Source of the DNA: Lewinella sp. IMCC34183
GTDB taxonomy: Bacteria; Bacteroidota; Bacteroidia; Chitinophagales; Saprospiraceae
Direction: 5' to 3'
Assembly: GCF_003390915.1 (NCBI RefSeq)
Contig: NZ_QMEM01000001.1
Span: 558,001 to 622,000 of the forward strand
DNA length: 64,000 nt
Positions 43,970 through 55,882 of this stretch are shown here, piece after piece. The first letter of the stretch is position 1. Each line of letters opens with the position of its first letter. The notes beneath the pieces are model-generated. The model was not told the origin of the DNA. It was given only the letters and a program-made list of their open reading frames with translations, and searched no databases. A program made the translations under genes and the position numbers.

Positions 43970-46045
43970 ATGAAAAACGACTACCCGGTTATTCCCCGCG
44001 ACATCAGCTGGCTCTCCTTCAACCACCGGGTGTTGCAGGAGGCCAAAGACGAAAGCCTGCCCCTCTTCGAGCGGCTTAAGTTTCTGGCTATCTACAGCTC
44101 GAATCTGGACGAGTTCTTCCGGGTCCGCATGGCCAACCACCGTAACCTCCTGCGGGTCAACAAGAAGACCAAGCGCGAGCTCGACATCAGCCCGAAGCAG
44201 ACGGTACGGACCATCCAGCGCATCGTGAACCGCCAACAGGAGGAGTTCAGCCGTATTTTCGAGAAGAAGATCATCCCCCAGCTGGCCCGCAATGGCATTT
44301 ACCTGAAGCGCCGCCTGGACATGTCGGAAGAAGACCAGCGGTTCGTGGAGAACTACTTCCGGGAGTACATGCTTCCGTTCGTGCAGCCCGTCCTCCTCGT
44401 CAAAGACATGGTGCGCCCCTTCCTCAACAACGCCCAGCTGTACCTGTCCATCCTGATGACCGACAAGGCCAAGGGCAAGACGGCCTACGCGATCGTTAAG
44501 ATCCCGAGCGATCACCTGCCGCGCTTCATCGAGCTGCCCAGTACCGACGACGACCGCAACATCATCATGCTGGACGACATTGTGCGGCACTCCGTGTCGT
44601 GGATGTTCCCCGGTTACGACATCGAGGATACCTACAGCATCAAGCTCACGCGGGATGCGGAGCTCTACATTGACGATGAGTTTTCGGGAGACCTGCTGGC
44701 CAAGATCAAGACCAGTCTGAACCGTCGCCACGTCGGGCCCGCCAGCCGCTTCGTGTACGACCGCACCATGCCGCCCCAGCTGCGCGAGTACCTGGAAGAT
44801 ACCTTCGAGTTGGATCGCTACGACATCCTGGCCGAGGGCCGCTACCACAACAACTTCGACTTCTTCGGCTTCCCGAATTTCGGGATGACCAAGCTGCAGA
44901 ACCCCCCGCAGCCGCCCCTGCCCTACCCCGCCCTGGAGGAGAGCGAGGACTTCTGGGCGTCCGTCCGCGCCTCCGACCACCTGCTGCACTACCCCTACCA
45001 CAGCTACGAGTCGGTGGTCCGCTTCTTCGAGCGGGCGGCCGAGGACCCCGCCGTCAGCCACATTAAGATCGTGCAGTACCGCGTGGCTCGCAAGTCGCGG
45101 ATCATGCAGGCGCTGATGCGGGCGGTGTCCCTGGGTAAGCAGGTCAGCGTATTCATCGAGGTGAAGGCCCGCTTCGACGAGGAGGCCAACCTCCGCTGGG
45201 GCGAGAAGCTGGAACAGGCCGGCGTGCACGTGCACTACAGTTTCCCCGGTGTGAAGGTCCACTCCAAGCTTGCGCTGGTGCGTCGGGTCGAAAACGGTAA
45301 AGAACAGATCTACAATTACTTATCTACCGGAAACTTCCACGAAGATACCGCCAAGGTGTACAGCGACTTCGGCATTTTTACGGCCGATGAGCGCATCACC
45401 AGCGAGGTTTCACGGATCTTCAGTTTCCTAGAGAACGTGATGATTCCCGACCAACCCTTCCAGCACCTGATGGTGGGGCAATTCAACCTGCGCAGCGGCC
45501 TGGAGGAACTTATCGAATTCGAGATCGCCGAGGCGCAGGCCGGTCGTACCGGCGCGATGACACTGAAGATGAACAGCCTGCAGGATAAGGCCATGATCGA
45601 CCTGCTCTACCGGGCCAGTCAGGCCGGCGTACTGATCAACCTGATCGTGCGGGGCATCTGCTGCCTCATCCCCGGCCGCAAGGGCTACAGCGACAATATC
45701 CACGGCATCAGCATTGTAGACCGTTACCTCGAGCACGCCCGCGTTTTCCACTTCCACCACGCCGGTGAGGAACTGGTGTACCTGTCCTCGGCCGACTTCA
45801 TGACGCGCAACCTCAGCCACCGCATCGAAACCACCTTCCCGATCTACAACGAGGAACTCAAGGACAAGATCCTCGAGATCCTCGACATCCAGCTCGCCGA
45901 CAACGTCAAGGCCCGCCTCCTCAGCGATCAGCAGGGTAACTCCTACTACCGTGGCGGAAGCGACCTCTCCATCCGCAGCCAGGAGGAAACCTACCACCTG
46001 ATCAAACGGACCCTGGTAGCGGAGAAGATGGAGTTGGAAGAGTAA
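43970..46045 (+). CDS. ppk1: Polyphosphate kinase 1
   Basis: This makes long-chain polyphosphate from ATP reversibly. The 691 residues match E. coli PPK (688). Its parts include an N-terminal domain with the conserved start DISWLSFNHRVLQEA and an SNLDEFFRVRM motif, a head domain, and two C-terminal phospholipase-D-like domains that form the active site. The phosphorylated His lies in VHSKLALV, and a second conserved His lies in NLSHRIE. It is probably cotranscribed with the DUF72 gene. Directly after the stop codon begins a nine-copy 111-bp repeat array. Confidence 0.97.
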   Translation: MKNDYPVIPRDISWLSFNHRVLQEAKDESLPLFERLKFLAIYSSNLDEFFRVRMANHRNLLRVNKKTKRELDISPKQTVRTIQRIVNRQQEEFSRIFEKKIIPQLARNGIYLKRRLDMSEEDQRFVENYFREYMLPFVQPVLLVKDMVRPFLNNAQLYLSILMTDKAKGKTAYAIVKIPSDHLPRFIELPSTDDDRNIIMLDDIVRHSVSWMFPGYDIEDTYSIKLTRDAELYIDDEFSGDLLAKIKTSLNRRHVGPASRFVYDRTMPPQLREYLEDTFELDRYDILAEGRYHNNFDFFGFPNFGMTKLQNPPQPPLPYPALEESEDFWASVRASDHLLHYPYHSYESVVRFFERAAEDPAVSHIKIVQYRVARKSRIMQALMRAVSLGKQVSVFIEVKARFDEEANLRWGEKLEQAGVHVHYSFPGVKVHSKLALVRRVENGKEQIYNYLSTGNFHEDTAKVYSDFGIFTADERITSEVSRIFSFLENVMIPDQPFQHLMVGQFNLRSGLEELIEFEIAEAQAGRTGAMTLKMNSLQDKAMIDLLYRASQAGVLINLIVRGICCLIPGRKGYSDNIHGISIVDRYLEHARVFHFHHAGEELVYLSSADFMTRNLSHRIETTFPIYNEELKDKILEILDIQLADNVKARLLSDQQGNSYYRGGSDLSIRSQEETYHLIKRTLVAEKMELEE

Positions 46046-46051
46046 GTTTCC

Positions 46052-47021
46052 CGGGTTGAGGGCCTCCGGCCCGACCAATGCGCGAGCGTAGCGAGCGGAA
46101 AGCAGGAGATCGGGCCGGAGGCCCTCAACCCGAAAGGGGCGAGCACCGTCACAAACTCGTGTCGGGTTGAAGGCCCCCGGCCCGAACAATGCGCGAGCGT
46201 AGCGAGCGGAAAGGATGAGATCGGGCCGGAAGCCCACCACCCGAAAGGGGCGAGTACCGTCACATACTCCTGTCGGGTTGAGGGCCTCTGGCCCGACTAA
46301 TGCGCGAGCGTAGCGAGCGCAAAGCAGGAGATCGGGCCGGAGGCCCTCCACCCGAAAGGGGCGAGTACCGTCACATACTCCTGTCGGGTTGAGGGCCTCT
46401 GGCCCGACTAATGCGCGAGCGTAGCGAGCGGAAAGGATGAGATCGGGCCGGAGGCCCCCCACCCGAAAGGGGCAAGCACCGTCACAAACTCGTGTCGGGT
46501 TGAGGGCCTCTGGCCCGACTAATGCGCGAGCGTAGCGAGCGCAAAGCAGGAGATCGGGCCGGAGGCCCTCCACCCGAAAGGGGCGAGCACCGTCACAAAC
46601 TCGTGTCGGGTTGAGGGCCTCCGGCCCGAACAATGCGCAAGCGTAGCGAGCGGAAAGCAGGAGATCGTGCCGGAAGCCCTCCACCCGAAAGGGGCGAGCA
46701 CCGTCACAAACTCGTGTCGGGTTGAGGGCCTCTGGCCCGACTAATGCGCGAGCGTAGCGAGCGGAAAGCAGGAGATGGGGCCGGAGGCCCTCCACCCGAA
46801 AGGGGCGAGCACCGTCACAAACTCGTGTCGGGTTGAGGGCCTCCGGCCCGAACAATGCGCGAGCGTAGCGAGCGGAAAGGAAGAGATCGGGCCGGAGGCC
46901 CTCCACCCGAAAGGGGCGAGTACCGTCACATACTCCTGTCGGGTTGAAGGCCTCCGGCCCGACTAATGCGCGAGCGTAGCGAGCGGAAAGGATGAGATCG
47001 GGCCGGAGGCCCTCCACCCGA
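46052..47021. repeat. Nine tandem 111-bp repeats, each a long hairpin
   Basis: Units start at 46052, 46163, 46274, 46385, 46496, 46607, 46718, 46829 and 46940 at an exact 111-bp period; the last lacks its spacer. Each unit contains a 22-nt arm, a 35-nt loop and a complementary 22-nt arm (first at 46053-46074 and 46110-46131, perfectly paired; last at 46941-46962 and 46998-47019), then a constant 32-nt spacer. The loop carries GCGAGCGTAGCGAGCG. The array begins 6 bp after the ppk1 stop and ends 2 bp before the stop of the XdhC-like gene. Copies differ at a few positions in mosaic combinations, as expected from internal duplication and conversion. It contains no gene I believe. Confidence 0.92.
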
Positions 47022-47023
47022 AG

Positions 47024-48073
47024 TTAGCGGGCGTGGATCGTACCCTCCCGGTCCCTGAGCAGGGTGCCGGACCGGTCGCGGAACACACTGATGATTTCCG
47101 TAACCACCGCCACCGAGATCTCCTCCGGCGTTTCGGCCCCGATGTCAAGTCCGATAGGGCTGTAAAGGTGCGGGTACGCTAGCAGGCGGACATTCGATTC
47201 CTCGAGCAGTTCGGCGTCCATCTTGCGGGTGCGCTTGCGGGGGCCAAGCAACCCCAGGTAGCGGGGCGATTGCGGTAGAAAGACCTGCACCATTTCCTTA
47301 TCCCGGTGAAAGTCGTGGGACATGCACGCTACGGCGGTGTAGTCGTCGATCGGCAGCGAGGCCGCCTGGCTGTAGTCGTACAGGCGCTCGACGGTGGCGG
47401 AGAGTTCGGCGGTGAATTTCCGGCGGGTGCCGATCACGCTGCAGCGCCAGCCCAGGTAGCGGACGGTAGTGGCCAGCGGCAGGATATCGTAGTTGTCGCC
47501 GACCACGATGAGGTGGAGCTCGGGCCGCAGGCGTTCGTAGAGCCGCTGCCAGGTGCGCCCGGCATCATCCGTGTAGTCGACTACGGTACTGCGACCGTGG
47601 GGGAGTTCCACGCTCTCCGCCGGAATCTCCCGCAGCCGGCCGGTAAGGGCTTCCCCGGGCGGTGCCGTCACGGTCTGCACCAGAATGCGGGGAACGCGGG
47701 TGTCGGTGCGGGCACGAAGAATTTCTGCCTGGTTGTCCGGATCCGCGTAATCAAGGGGGATGAAGAGCACCTCGATGCGGCCGTTACAGCCTAAACCGAT
47801 GCCGATCTCGCGATCATCACCGTCCAGGGTGTCGTAGATACGCTTGGACGGCTGATCCTGGTGGATGGCCCGCTGGGCCCGGCGCAGGGCATCCCCTTCG
47901 AGGCAACCTCCGCTAATGCCCCCGGTATAGCGCCCGTCGGCCCCCACCAGCAGCCTCGCCCCGATGCGGCGGTAGGAGGAACCCTCCACGCTGACCACCG
48001 TGGCCAGGGCGCTGGGGGTGCTCTGCTCGCGCAATTGGTCGTAGAGGGCAATGATGTTACGAATCTCCTTCAT
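47024..48073 (-). CDS. XdhC-family protein (molybdenum-enzyme maturation)
   Basis: A 349-residue protein with the N-terminal XdhC/CoxI domain (EGSSYRRIGARLLVGADG, GGISGGCLEGD) and a C-terminal Rossmann domain (VVGDNYDILPLATTVRYLGW). The C-terminal signature GLLGPRKRTRKM, followed by YSPIGLDIGAETPEEIS, is typical of XdhC. XdhC binds molybdenum cofactor and inserts the sulfurated form into xanthine-dehydrogenase-like enzymes. The ATG at 48073 gives the standard length and overlaps the nucleotidyltransferase gene by 17 bp. No molybdenum hydroxylase gene is in the window. The gene ends against the 111-bp repeat array. Confidence 0.88.
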   Translation of the reverse strand: MKEIRNIIALYDQLREQSTPSALATVVSVEGSSYRRIGARLLVGADGRYTGGISGGCLEGDALRRAQRAIHQDQPSKRIYDTLDGDDREIGIGLGCNGRIEVLFIPLDYADPDNQAEILRARTDTRVPRILVQTVTAPPGEALTGRLREIPAESVELPHGRSTVVDYTDDAGRTWQRLYERLRPELHLIVVGDNYDILPLATTVRYLGWRCSVIGTRRKFTAELSATVERLYDYSQAASLPIDDYTAVACMSHDFHRDKEMVQVFLPQSPRYLGLLGPRKRTRKMDAELLEESNVRLLAYPHLYSPIGLDIGAETPEEISVAVVTEIISVFRDRSGTLLRDREGTIHAR

Positions 48074-48647
48074 GGCGGCGGTAATCTTCGGGCGTGTCGA
48101 GGTCAAACAAATCGAAGGGCGGATGGATGAGGTGTACCGCTTCGCCCGCGGCCCGCAGCACTTTCCCCGCACCTGCGTCCCCGCCCAACGCACGGAGCTC
48201 CGCAACGTAGCGCGCCGGAAACACGGCCGGTACGCCCGGGCGTCCGGGATAGGCGGTCGCGACCAGGGTATCCTGCACGGCGGCCTCTCTCAGCAGTACC
48301 TTGAGGTAAGGGGCGGTCACGGCCGGCTGATCGGCCAGTTGCACCAGCACGTGGGTGTATCCATCCGGGGTGGCTCCAGTCACGGCCGTAGCACCCGCCG
48401 CAAGGGAACTGCCCAGCCCCCCGGCATAACCTGAATGGTAAATAATCCTTACGTTCAATCCTGTTAACTCCTTGACTACCGCTTCCCTTTCCGCCCCCAC
48501 TACTACGAATACATCAGCTACCTCCACGGCCAACGCACACCGGGCCGCGTGACGTATCAGCGTCGTGTCGCCCCACGGGAGCAACTGCTTGGCGGTGCCC
48601 ATACGCGACGAGCGACCGGCCGCCAGCAGGATGATCGCCGGCCGCAC
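48057..48647 (-). CDS. MobA/MocA-like nucleotidyltransferase
   Basis: A 196-residue glycosyltransferase-A fold protein with the signature IILLAAGRSSRMGTAKQLLP, the metal-binding region VQLADQPAV and the GVPAVFP strand. This family transfers CMP or GMP to molybdopterin; the pairing with XdhC suggests a MocA-type cytidylyltransferase. The start is GTG at 48647, one base beyond the stop of the lipoprotein gene, so the two genes are probably translated together. The gene's end overlaps the XdhC gene start by 17 bp. Confidence 0.85.
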   Translation of the reverse strand: MRPAIILLAAGRSSRMGTAKQLLPWGDTTLIRHAARCALAVEVADVFVVVGAEREAVVKELTGLNVRIIYHSGYAGGLGSSLAAGATAVTGATPDGYTHVLVQLADQPAVTAPYLKVLLREAAVQDTLVATAYPGRPGVPAVFPARYVAELRALGGDAGAGKVLRAAGEAVHLIHPPFDLFDLDTPEDYRRHEGDS

Positions 48648-48648
48648 C

Positions 48649-49212
48649 CTACTGCAGGATGATGAGGGCCTGTACCGGGATGCTGTCGGGAACTTCGGGC
48701 AGCGGCGCTCCAAGGTCGGGCTGGTAGAATTCCAGTACAAAGCCCATACCGTCCCGGGCAGCTACGATGGCCGTGCCGTACGGGACCCGGGAGAACTCCA
48801 GCCGGCCCAGGCGTTCCCGGAGGTCGGCCAGGGTCACGCCGACGCGCAGGCCGTTGGTGGTCACCACGTCCGGAGAAGTAATGTAGATATTTCCGATCTG
48901 CTGGTCGCCCGGCGGCTGCAGGAGGTAACCCAGGGTATCGTTGCGGTCGCCGCGAATGTGGTAGCGGTCCGCCTGCCCCTCCTCGGTGTCGACGAGGCCC
49001 GCGTCGATCAGGTACTGGCTTTCGCTGAGCGGTTCCCCCGGCCGCAGGTCAAGAAAGCGGTTGCCATCGATCTCGTAGGGGTCATCGGGGTCGACGTCGT
49101 AGATGGCCGTATTCCCCGCGTTGGGGTACTCGACGGGCCGGGTTTCGGGGGTGGTCGGGGGGCCGTCGGAGCAGGCCAGCAGGCCGAGACAGGCCAGGAA
49201 GAGGTAGCGCAT
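48649..49212 (-). CDS. Lipoprotein of unknown function
   Basis: A 187-residue protein with a lipoprotein signal (YLFLACLGLLACS). The mature part is acidic and proline-rich at first, then has a beta-rich domain (GLRVGVTLADLRERLGRLEF, YGTAIVAARDGMGFVLEF). This looks like a small ligand-binding or inhibitor-type fold, but I cannot name the family. It is the first gene of a transcript with the MobA-like and XdhC-like genes, separated from the former by a single base. Any link to molybdenum use is inference. Confidence 0.65.
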   Translation of the reverse strand: MRYLFLACLGLLACSDGPPTTPETRPVEYPNAGNTAIYDVDPDDPYEIDGNRFLDLRPGEPLSESQYLIDAGLVDTEEGQADRYHIRGDRNDTLGYLLQPPGDQQIGNIYITSPDVVTTNGLRVGVTLADLRERLGRLEFSRVPYGTAIVAARDGMGFVLEFYQPDLGAPLPEVPDSIPVQALIILQ

Positions 49213-49268
49213 GGTCGGGGAATTGCGGTAAAGTTACCCGCTGATGGCCGAACTATTCCGCAAGGCGT

Positions 49269-49276
49269 TCAATCTT
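49269..49276 (+). promoter_or_regulatory. Possible -7 element for the YitT gene
   Basis: AATCTTTG at bases about 49270-49277 is one mismatch from TAnnTTTG and lies about 20 bp before the ATG at 49297, the same arrangement as at miaB and ahcY. Confidence 0.35.
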
Positions 49277-49296
49277 TGCCCGCTCCGCCGCCCGCT

Positions 49297-50154
49297 ATGA
49301 ACTACCTGCCCAATCTTTCTTTCGCCGACCTGCTCTTCATCGTCCTGGGGGTAGCCCTGGCCGCCTTCGGACTCGAAGGCTTCCTCCTTCCCAATCACTT
49401 CATCGACGGCGGGGTGACCGGGGTATGCCTGCTGGTGTCCCAGACGACGGGCGTACCGCTGCCGATCCTGCTGGTGGTGATCAACATCCCTTTCCTGTAC
49501 CTCGCCGACCAGGTGATCGGGCGCACCTTTGCCGTCAAGACCGCCGCAGCCATCGCGCTGCTGGCCCTGAGCATCTACTTCGTCCACTTCCCCCAACTGA
49601 CGGATGACACCCTGCTGGTTTCCGTATTCGGGGGCTTCTTCCTGGGTACCGGCATCGGCCTGTCGATGCGCGGCGGCAGCGTGCTGGACGGTACCGAGGT
49701 ACTGGCCATTTACCTGAGCCGCCGGATCGGGGCCAAGGTAAGCGACTGGGTGATCCTGATCAACGTAGTGATCTTCGGGTCGGCGGCCCTGCTGCTCTCG
49801 GTGGAGCAGGCCCTGTACAGCGTACTTACCTACTTCGTAGCCTCCAAGGCGCTCGATTTCATCATCGACGGCGTGGAAGAGTACACTGGCGTGTTCGTGA
49901 TGAGCCCCCAAAACCACGCCATCCGCGATGCCCTGATCACCGAAGTAGGCTGCGGCGTGACGCAACTGCGCGGGCAGGGCGGCTACGGGGCCCCCACGGA
50001 CCGTCCGGAGTCGCAGGTACTCTACGTGGTCATTACCCGCCTCGAGATCCACCGGGCCATGAAGGTGATCCGCGAGATCGATGATCGCGCCTTCGTGACC
50101 ATGAACAGCATCAACGACGTGCACGGCGGCATGGTCAAGCGGCGCAAGATCTAG
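49297..50154 (+). CDS. YitT-family membrane protein with DUF2179 domain
   Basis: A 285-residue protein with five to six membrane spans (about 10-175) and a soluble C-terminal DUF2179 domain (about 200-280). The GFLLPNHFIDGGVTGVCLL segment and the SVFGGFFLGTGIGLSMRGG glycine-rich segment are typical. The function is not known; proposals include transport or membrane signalling. The ATG at 49297 is used because upstream in-frame sequence is the antisense of the lipoprotein operon. It ends one base before the end of the converging RND gene. Confidence 0.85.
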   Translation: MNYLPNLSFADLLFIVLGVALAAFGLEGFLLPNHFIDGGVTGVCLLVSQTTGVPLPILLVVINIPFLYLADQVIGRTFAVKTAAAIALLALSIYFVHFPQLTDDTLLVSVFGGFFLGTGIGLSMRGGSVLDGTEVLAIYLSRRIGAKVSDWVILINVVIFGSAALLLSVEQALYSVLTYFVASKALDFIIDGVEEYTGVFVMSPQNHAIRDALITEVGCGVTQLRGQGGYGAPTDRPESQVLYVVITRLEIHRAMKVIREIDDRAFVTMNSINDVHGGMVKRRKI

Positions 50155-50155
50155 C

Positions 50156-53308
<3,153 letters not shown>

Positions 53309-53317
53309 GACCGGCGG

Positions 53318-54433
53318 CTAGTTTTGCAGGGGAGTGATCTTGACGCGGGAACTGTCCTTGACGGCCTTCAGGCCCTCCACGACGACCTGCATCCCCTCCT
53401 CTACTCCGTCCAGCACGATCTGCAGGTCGCGTACCTGCTCGCCCGTTGTCACGTTCTGCCGGAAGGCCATACTGTCGCGGACGGTGTACACGTAGAACTC
53501 CCCCATCTGCTCGGCGAGGGCTTTGGAAGGGATCACCAGTTGACGACCTGACTGCCGGTTGAGCAGTTCCACCGTTACGTTCATGCCGTTACGTAATACA
53601 TTGGTTTGGTTAGGGAAACGCAGCCGCACCGTAAGTGCCCCGGTACGGGCGTCCACCGCCTGATCACTGGCGTAGACGACGCCGAAGAACGGATAGATCG
53701 TCCCGTCGGGGAGGCGGAGACGGAAGGTAGAGTCCAGCTCCTCCCGGCTCATCTGCTCAAAACCTGCCAGGCGCGGAATGTCGTCCTGCGGCAGGGCAAA
53801 ATCCACCCCCACCGGTTCTTCCTGGGAGATGGCGGTAAGGACGGGGCTGCCCGGGGAAACCTGGGTACCCACCTTCGCGCTTCCCAGGTCGGTGATGCCG
53901 GTCAGCGGCGCGCGGATGGCGGCGTAGTCGAGCTGGGTCTGGGCCGAGTTGAGGGAGGCCTCCGCCTGGTTGAGCGCCTGGCGGCGACTTTCGAGCTCCG
54001 CCTCCGCCTGGTCCAGCGTCTGGATGGCAATGGCCTCGGCCTCGGCTAGGCGGCGGTAGCGGGCCACGTTCTTCTCGGCAAGCGCCACGTCGGCGCGGGC
54101 GGCCTCGATGCCCGCCTCGGCCTGGTTGACGTCGGCGACGTAACGGCGTACGTCGATGGTGTAGAGCTGCTGTCCCTGGCGGACGCGTGCACCATCTTCG
54201 AAGTGCTTCTTCGTGATGTAGCCGCTCACCTGGGGGCGCACCTCCACCCGTTCCAGCGGCGATACGGTCCCGGGAAAAGATTCATAAAACACCAGGTCGC
54301 GGGCCTCCACCTCCGCCACGCGAACCCCAACGGCGCGCTCCTGCTCCTTCGCCGAACCTTCCTGCCCGGCATCGGAACCGCCGCCGCCACAGGCCAGCAA
54401 CAACGGAAAAAGCAGGAGCGGGTAGATTTTCAT
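53318..54433 (-). CDS. RND periplasmic adaptor (AcrA-like lipoprotein)
   Basis: A 371-residue membrane fusion protein with a lipobox (LLLACG) and Gly-rich linker. A barrel-sandwich/lipoyl half (VEVRPQVSGYITKKHFEDG), an alanine/glutamate-rich alpha-hairpin, the second half (AAIRAPLTGITDLGSAKVG) and a membrane-proximal beta domain follow. It joins the RND pump to the outer-membrane channel. It lies 9 bp before the permease gene and 11 bp after the TolC gene, a compact tripartite operon. No regulator gene is adjacent to this operon. Confidence 0.93.
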   Translation of the reverse strand: MKIYPLLLFPLLLACGGGGSDAGQEGSAKEQERAVGVRVAEVEARDLVFYESFPGTVSPLERVEVRPQVSGYITKKHFEDGARVRQGQQLYTIDVRRYVADVNQAEAGIEAARADVALAEKNVARYRRLAEAEAIAIQTLDQAEAELESRRQALNQAEASLNSAQTQLDYAAIRAPLTGITDLGSAKVGTQVSPGSPVLTAISQEEPVGVDFALPQDDIPRLAGFEQMSREELDSTFRLRLPDGTIYPFFGVVYASDQAVDARTGALTVRLRFPNQTNVLRNGMNVTVELLNRQSGRQLVIPSKALAEQMGEFYVYTVRDSMAFRQNVTTGEQVRDLQIVLDGVEEGMQVVVEGLKAVKDSSRVKITPLQN

Positions 54434-54444
54434 GGTCGAAGGGA

Positions 54445-55770
54445 TTAAAGCGTTCCGGCGGCGAAGCGTACGCCTACCCGGGCCAGGGCGGCGTCGATGA
54501 GGCTGTTGACGATGGCCAGGCGGGCCGCCTGCAGGTCGTTCTCGGCAATGATGACACTCAGGAAAGGCGTGATCCCCTCCCGGTACTGGAGGTCGACCAC
54601 CTCGTAGATCTCCTCGGCCAGGTCCCAGTTCTCGCGGGCCACTTCGTAGGCGTTACGCGCCTGCTCGAAGGTGTTGACCGCCACGCGGTACTCCCGGTCG
54701 ATGCGGTCGCGGACGGCCGCCACGTCGTAGGCCAGTTGATCCTGCAGTACCCGCTGGCGCTGCACCTGTCGTCCGCGCCGTCCGCCGCTGAACAGGGGTA
54801 CGCTTACGTTGAGGCTGGCCAGGGAGTTGGGAAATACGCGGTTATAGAGGTCGGTCAGGCTGTTGTCCTGCCACGTCATATTGTAGGTACCTCCTAGGTA
54901 GAAATCGGGTAGCCAGGACTGGCGGTAAAACAACAACTCGAGCCCGAGAAGGCGATCCTGCAGGTCCAGTTGCCGCAGCTCGACCCGGTCGGTAGGCCGG
55001 AGGACGGGAAAACTGTCAACGAAGGTCTCCAGGGTGATGCGGTCGATGTCGTAGGCCGGATCCAGCTCCCGGCTGGCCGGGTAGCCCATGGCGGCCTTCA
55101 GTTCGGCCACGCGACTCTGGTAACCAATCAGGGCGTTTTGCAGGTCGAGGGCCGTACGGTTGCGGGTGATGGTAGCCCGCTTGTAGTCGACCTTGTCGTT
55201 GATGCCCTCCTCGTAGAGCAGGCGGGCGTCGCGCAGGGCCCGCTCCTGGCGATCGAGGTCGGACTGCAGCAGTTGCTGCCGCTCCCGCTCGCGGACCGCG
55301 GCGTACCAGGCGCGGCTCACCGACTCCCGCAGGTCGATCTCCACCGCCTCGATGTCGAGGCGGGCCGCCGCAACAAGGGGATCCTGCCGGCGCAGGGCGG
55401 CGGCGACCGTCGGATTGTAGATAGTCTGCCGGGCCTGCAGGCTGAGGTTCGAGCTGTTGATGGTGCCCACCTCCACTTCGGTGGTCGCGCCGCTTTCCGG
55501 ATTCTCGAAATCGGGGAATATGGAAACGGGGCGCTGAAAGTAGTGCTGCAGGTTGCCGGAGATCAGTACTTCCGGGTACCAGTCACTCAGGGCGATCTGG
55601 TTATCCAGGCGGGTAAGCTCCAGCCCCTCGCGGGCCGCCAGCAGGTCGGGCTGGTGGGCCAGGGCGTAGTCGATGCAGGCCTCGCGGGTCCAGTCTTCCT
55701 CCGGCACCTGGCCGGGCAGGGCCGGTCCGATAAGCAAGAGTACGAGGGTCAGTAGGTGGAAGTCGCTCAT
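54445..55770 (-). CDS. TolC-family outer-membrane channel
   Basis: A 441-residue outer-membrane efflux protein with a signal peptide (LLTLVLLLIGPALPGQ) and two OEP repeats: WTREACIDYALAHQPDLLAA at the start, and a second-half coiled coil with a typical QARNAYEVARENWDLAEEIY. It is the first gene of the RND operon. An alternative ATG four codons upstream (55782) is possible. It differs from the TolC gene at 33 kb, so each pump has its own channel. Confidence 0.9.
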   Translation of the reverse strand: MSDFHLLTLVLLLIGPALPGQVPEEDWTREACIDYALAHQPDLLAAREGLELTRLDNQIALSDWYPEVLISGNLQHYFQRPVSIFPDFENPESGATTEVEVGTINSSNLSLQARQTIYNPTVAAALRRQDPLVAAARLDIEAVEIDLRESVSRAWYAAVRERERQQLLQSDLDRQERALRDARLLYEEGINDKVDYKRATITRNRTALDLQNALIGYQSRVAELKAAMGYPASRELDPAYDIDRITLETFVDSFPVLRPTDRVELRQLDLQDRLLGLELLFYRQSWLPDFYLGGTYNMTWQDNSLTDLYNRVFPNSLASLNVSVPLFSGGRRGRQVQRQRVLQDQLAYDVAAVRDRIDREYRVAVNTFEQARNAYEVARENWDLAEEIYEVVDLQYREGITPFLSVIIAENDLQAARLAIVNSLIDAALARVGVRFAAGTL

Positions 55771-55882
55771 GCGGGGGATCAAATCAGGCGCGAAGCGCGG
55801 GTGCCGCGTACCTTGGCGGTTCCGTAGCTAAAGGGAGGGAATGGATTGTTGTTCAACCGTTCGCCCCCGGAAATTTCCCGCC

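Noticed and set aside
45428..47017. Long minus-strand frame through the repeat array and the end of ppk1
   Set aside because: It exists because the 111-bp period is a codon multiple and has no stops. It starts inside the array and continues antisense to the conserved C-terminus of ppk1, so it is probably not a gene.
46052..47021. CRISPR array
   Set aside because: Period is 111 bp, units include long dyads and the spacers are identical rather than unique; no cas genes are nearby.
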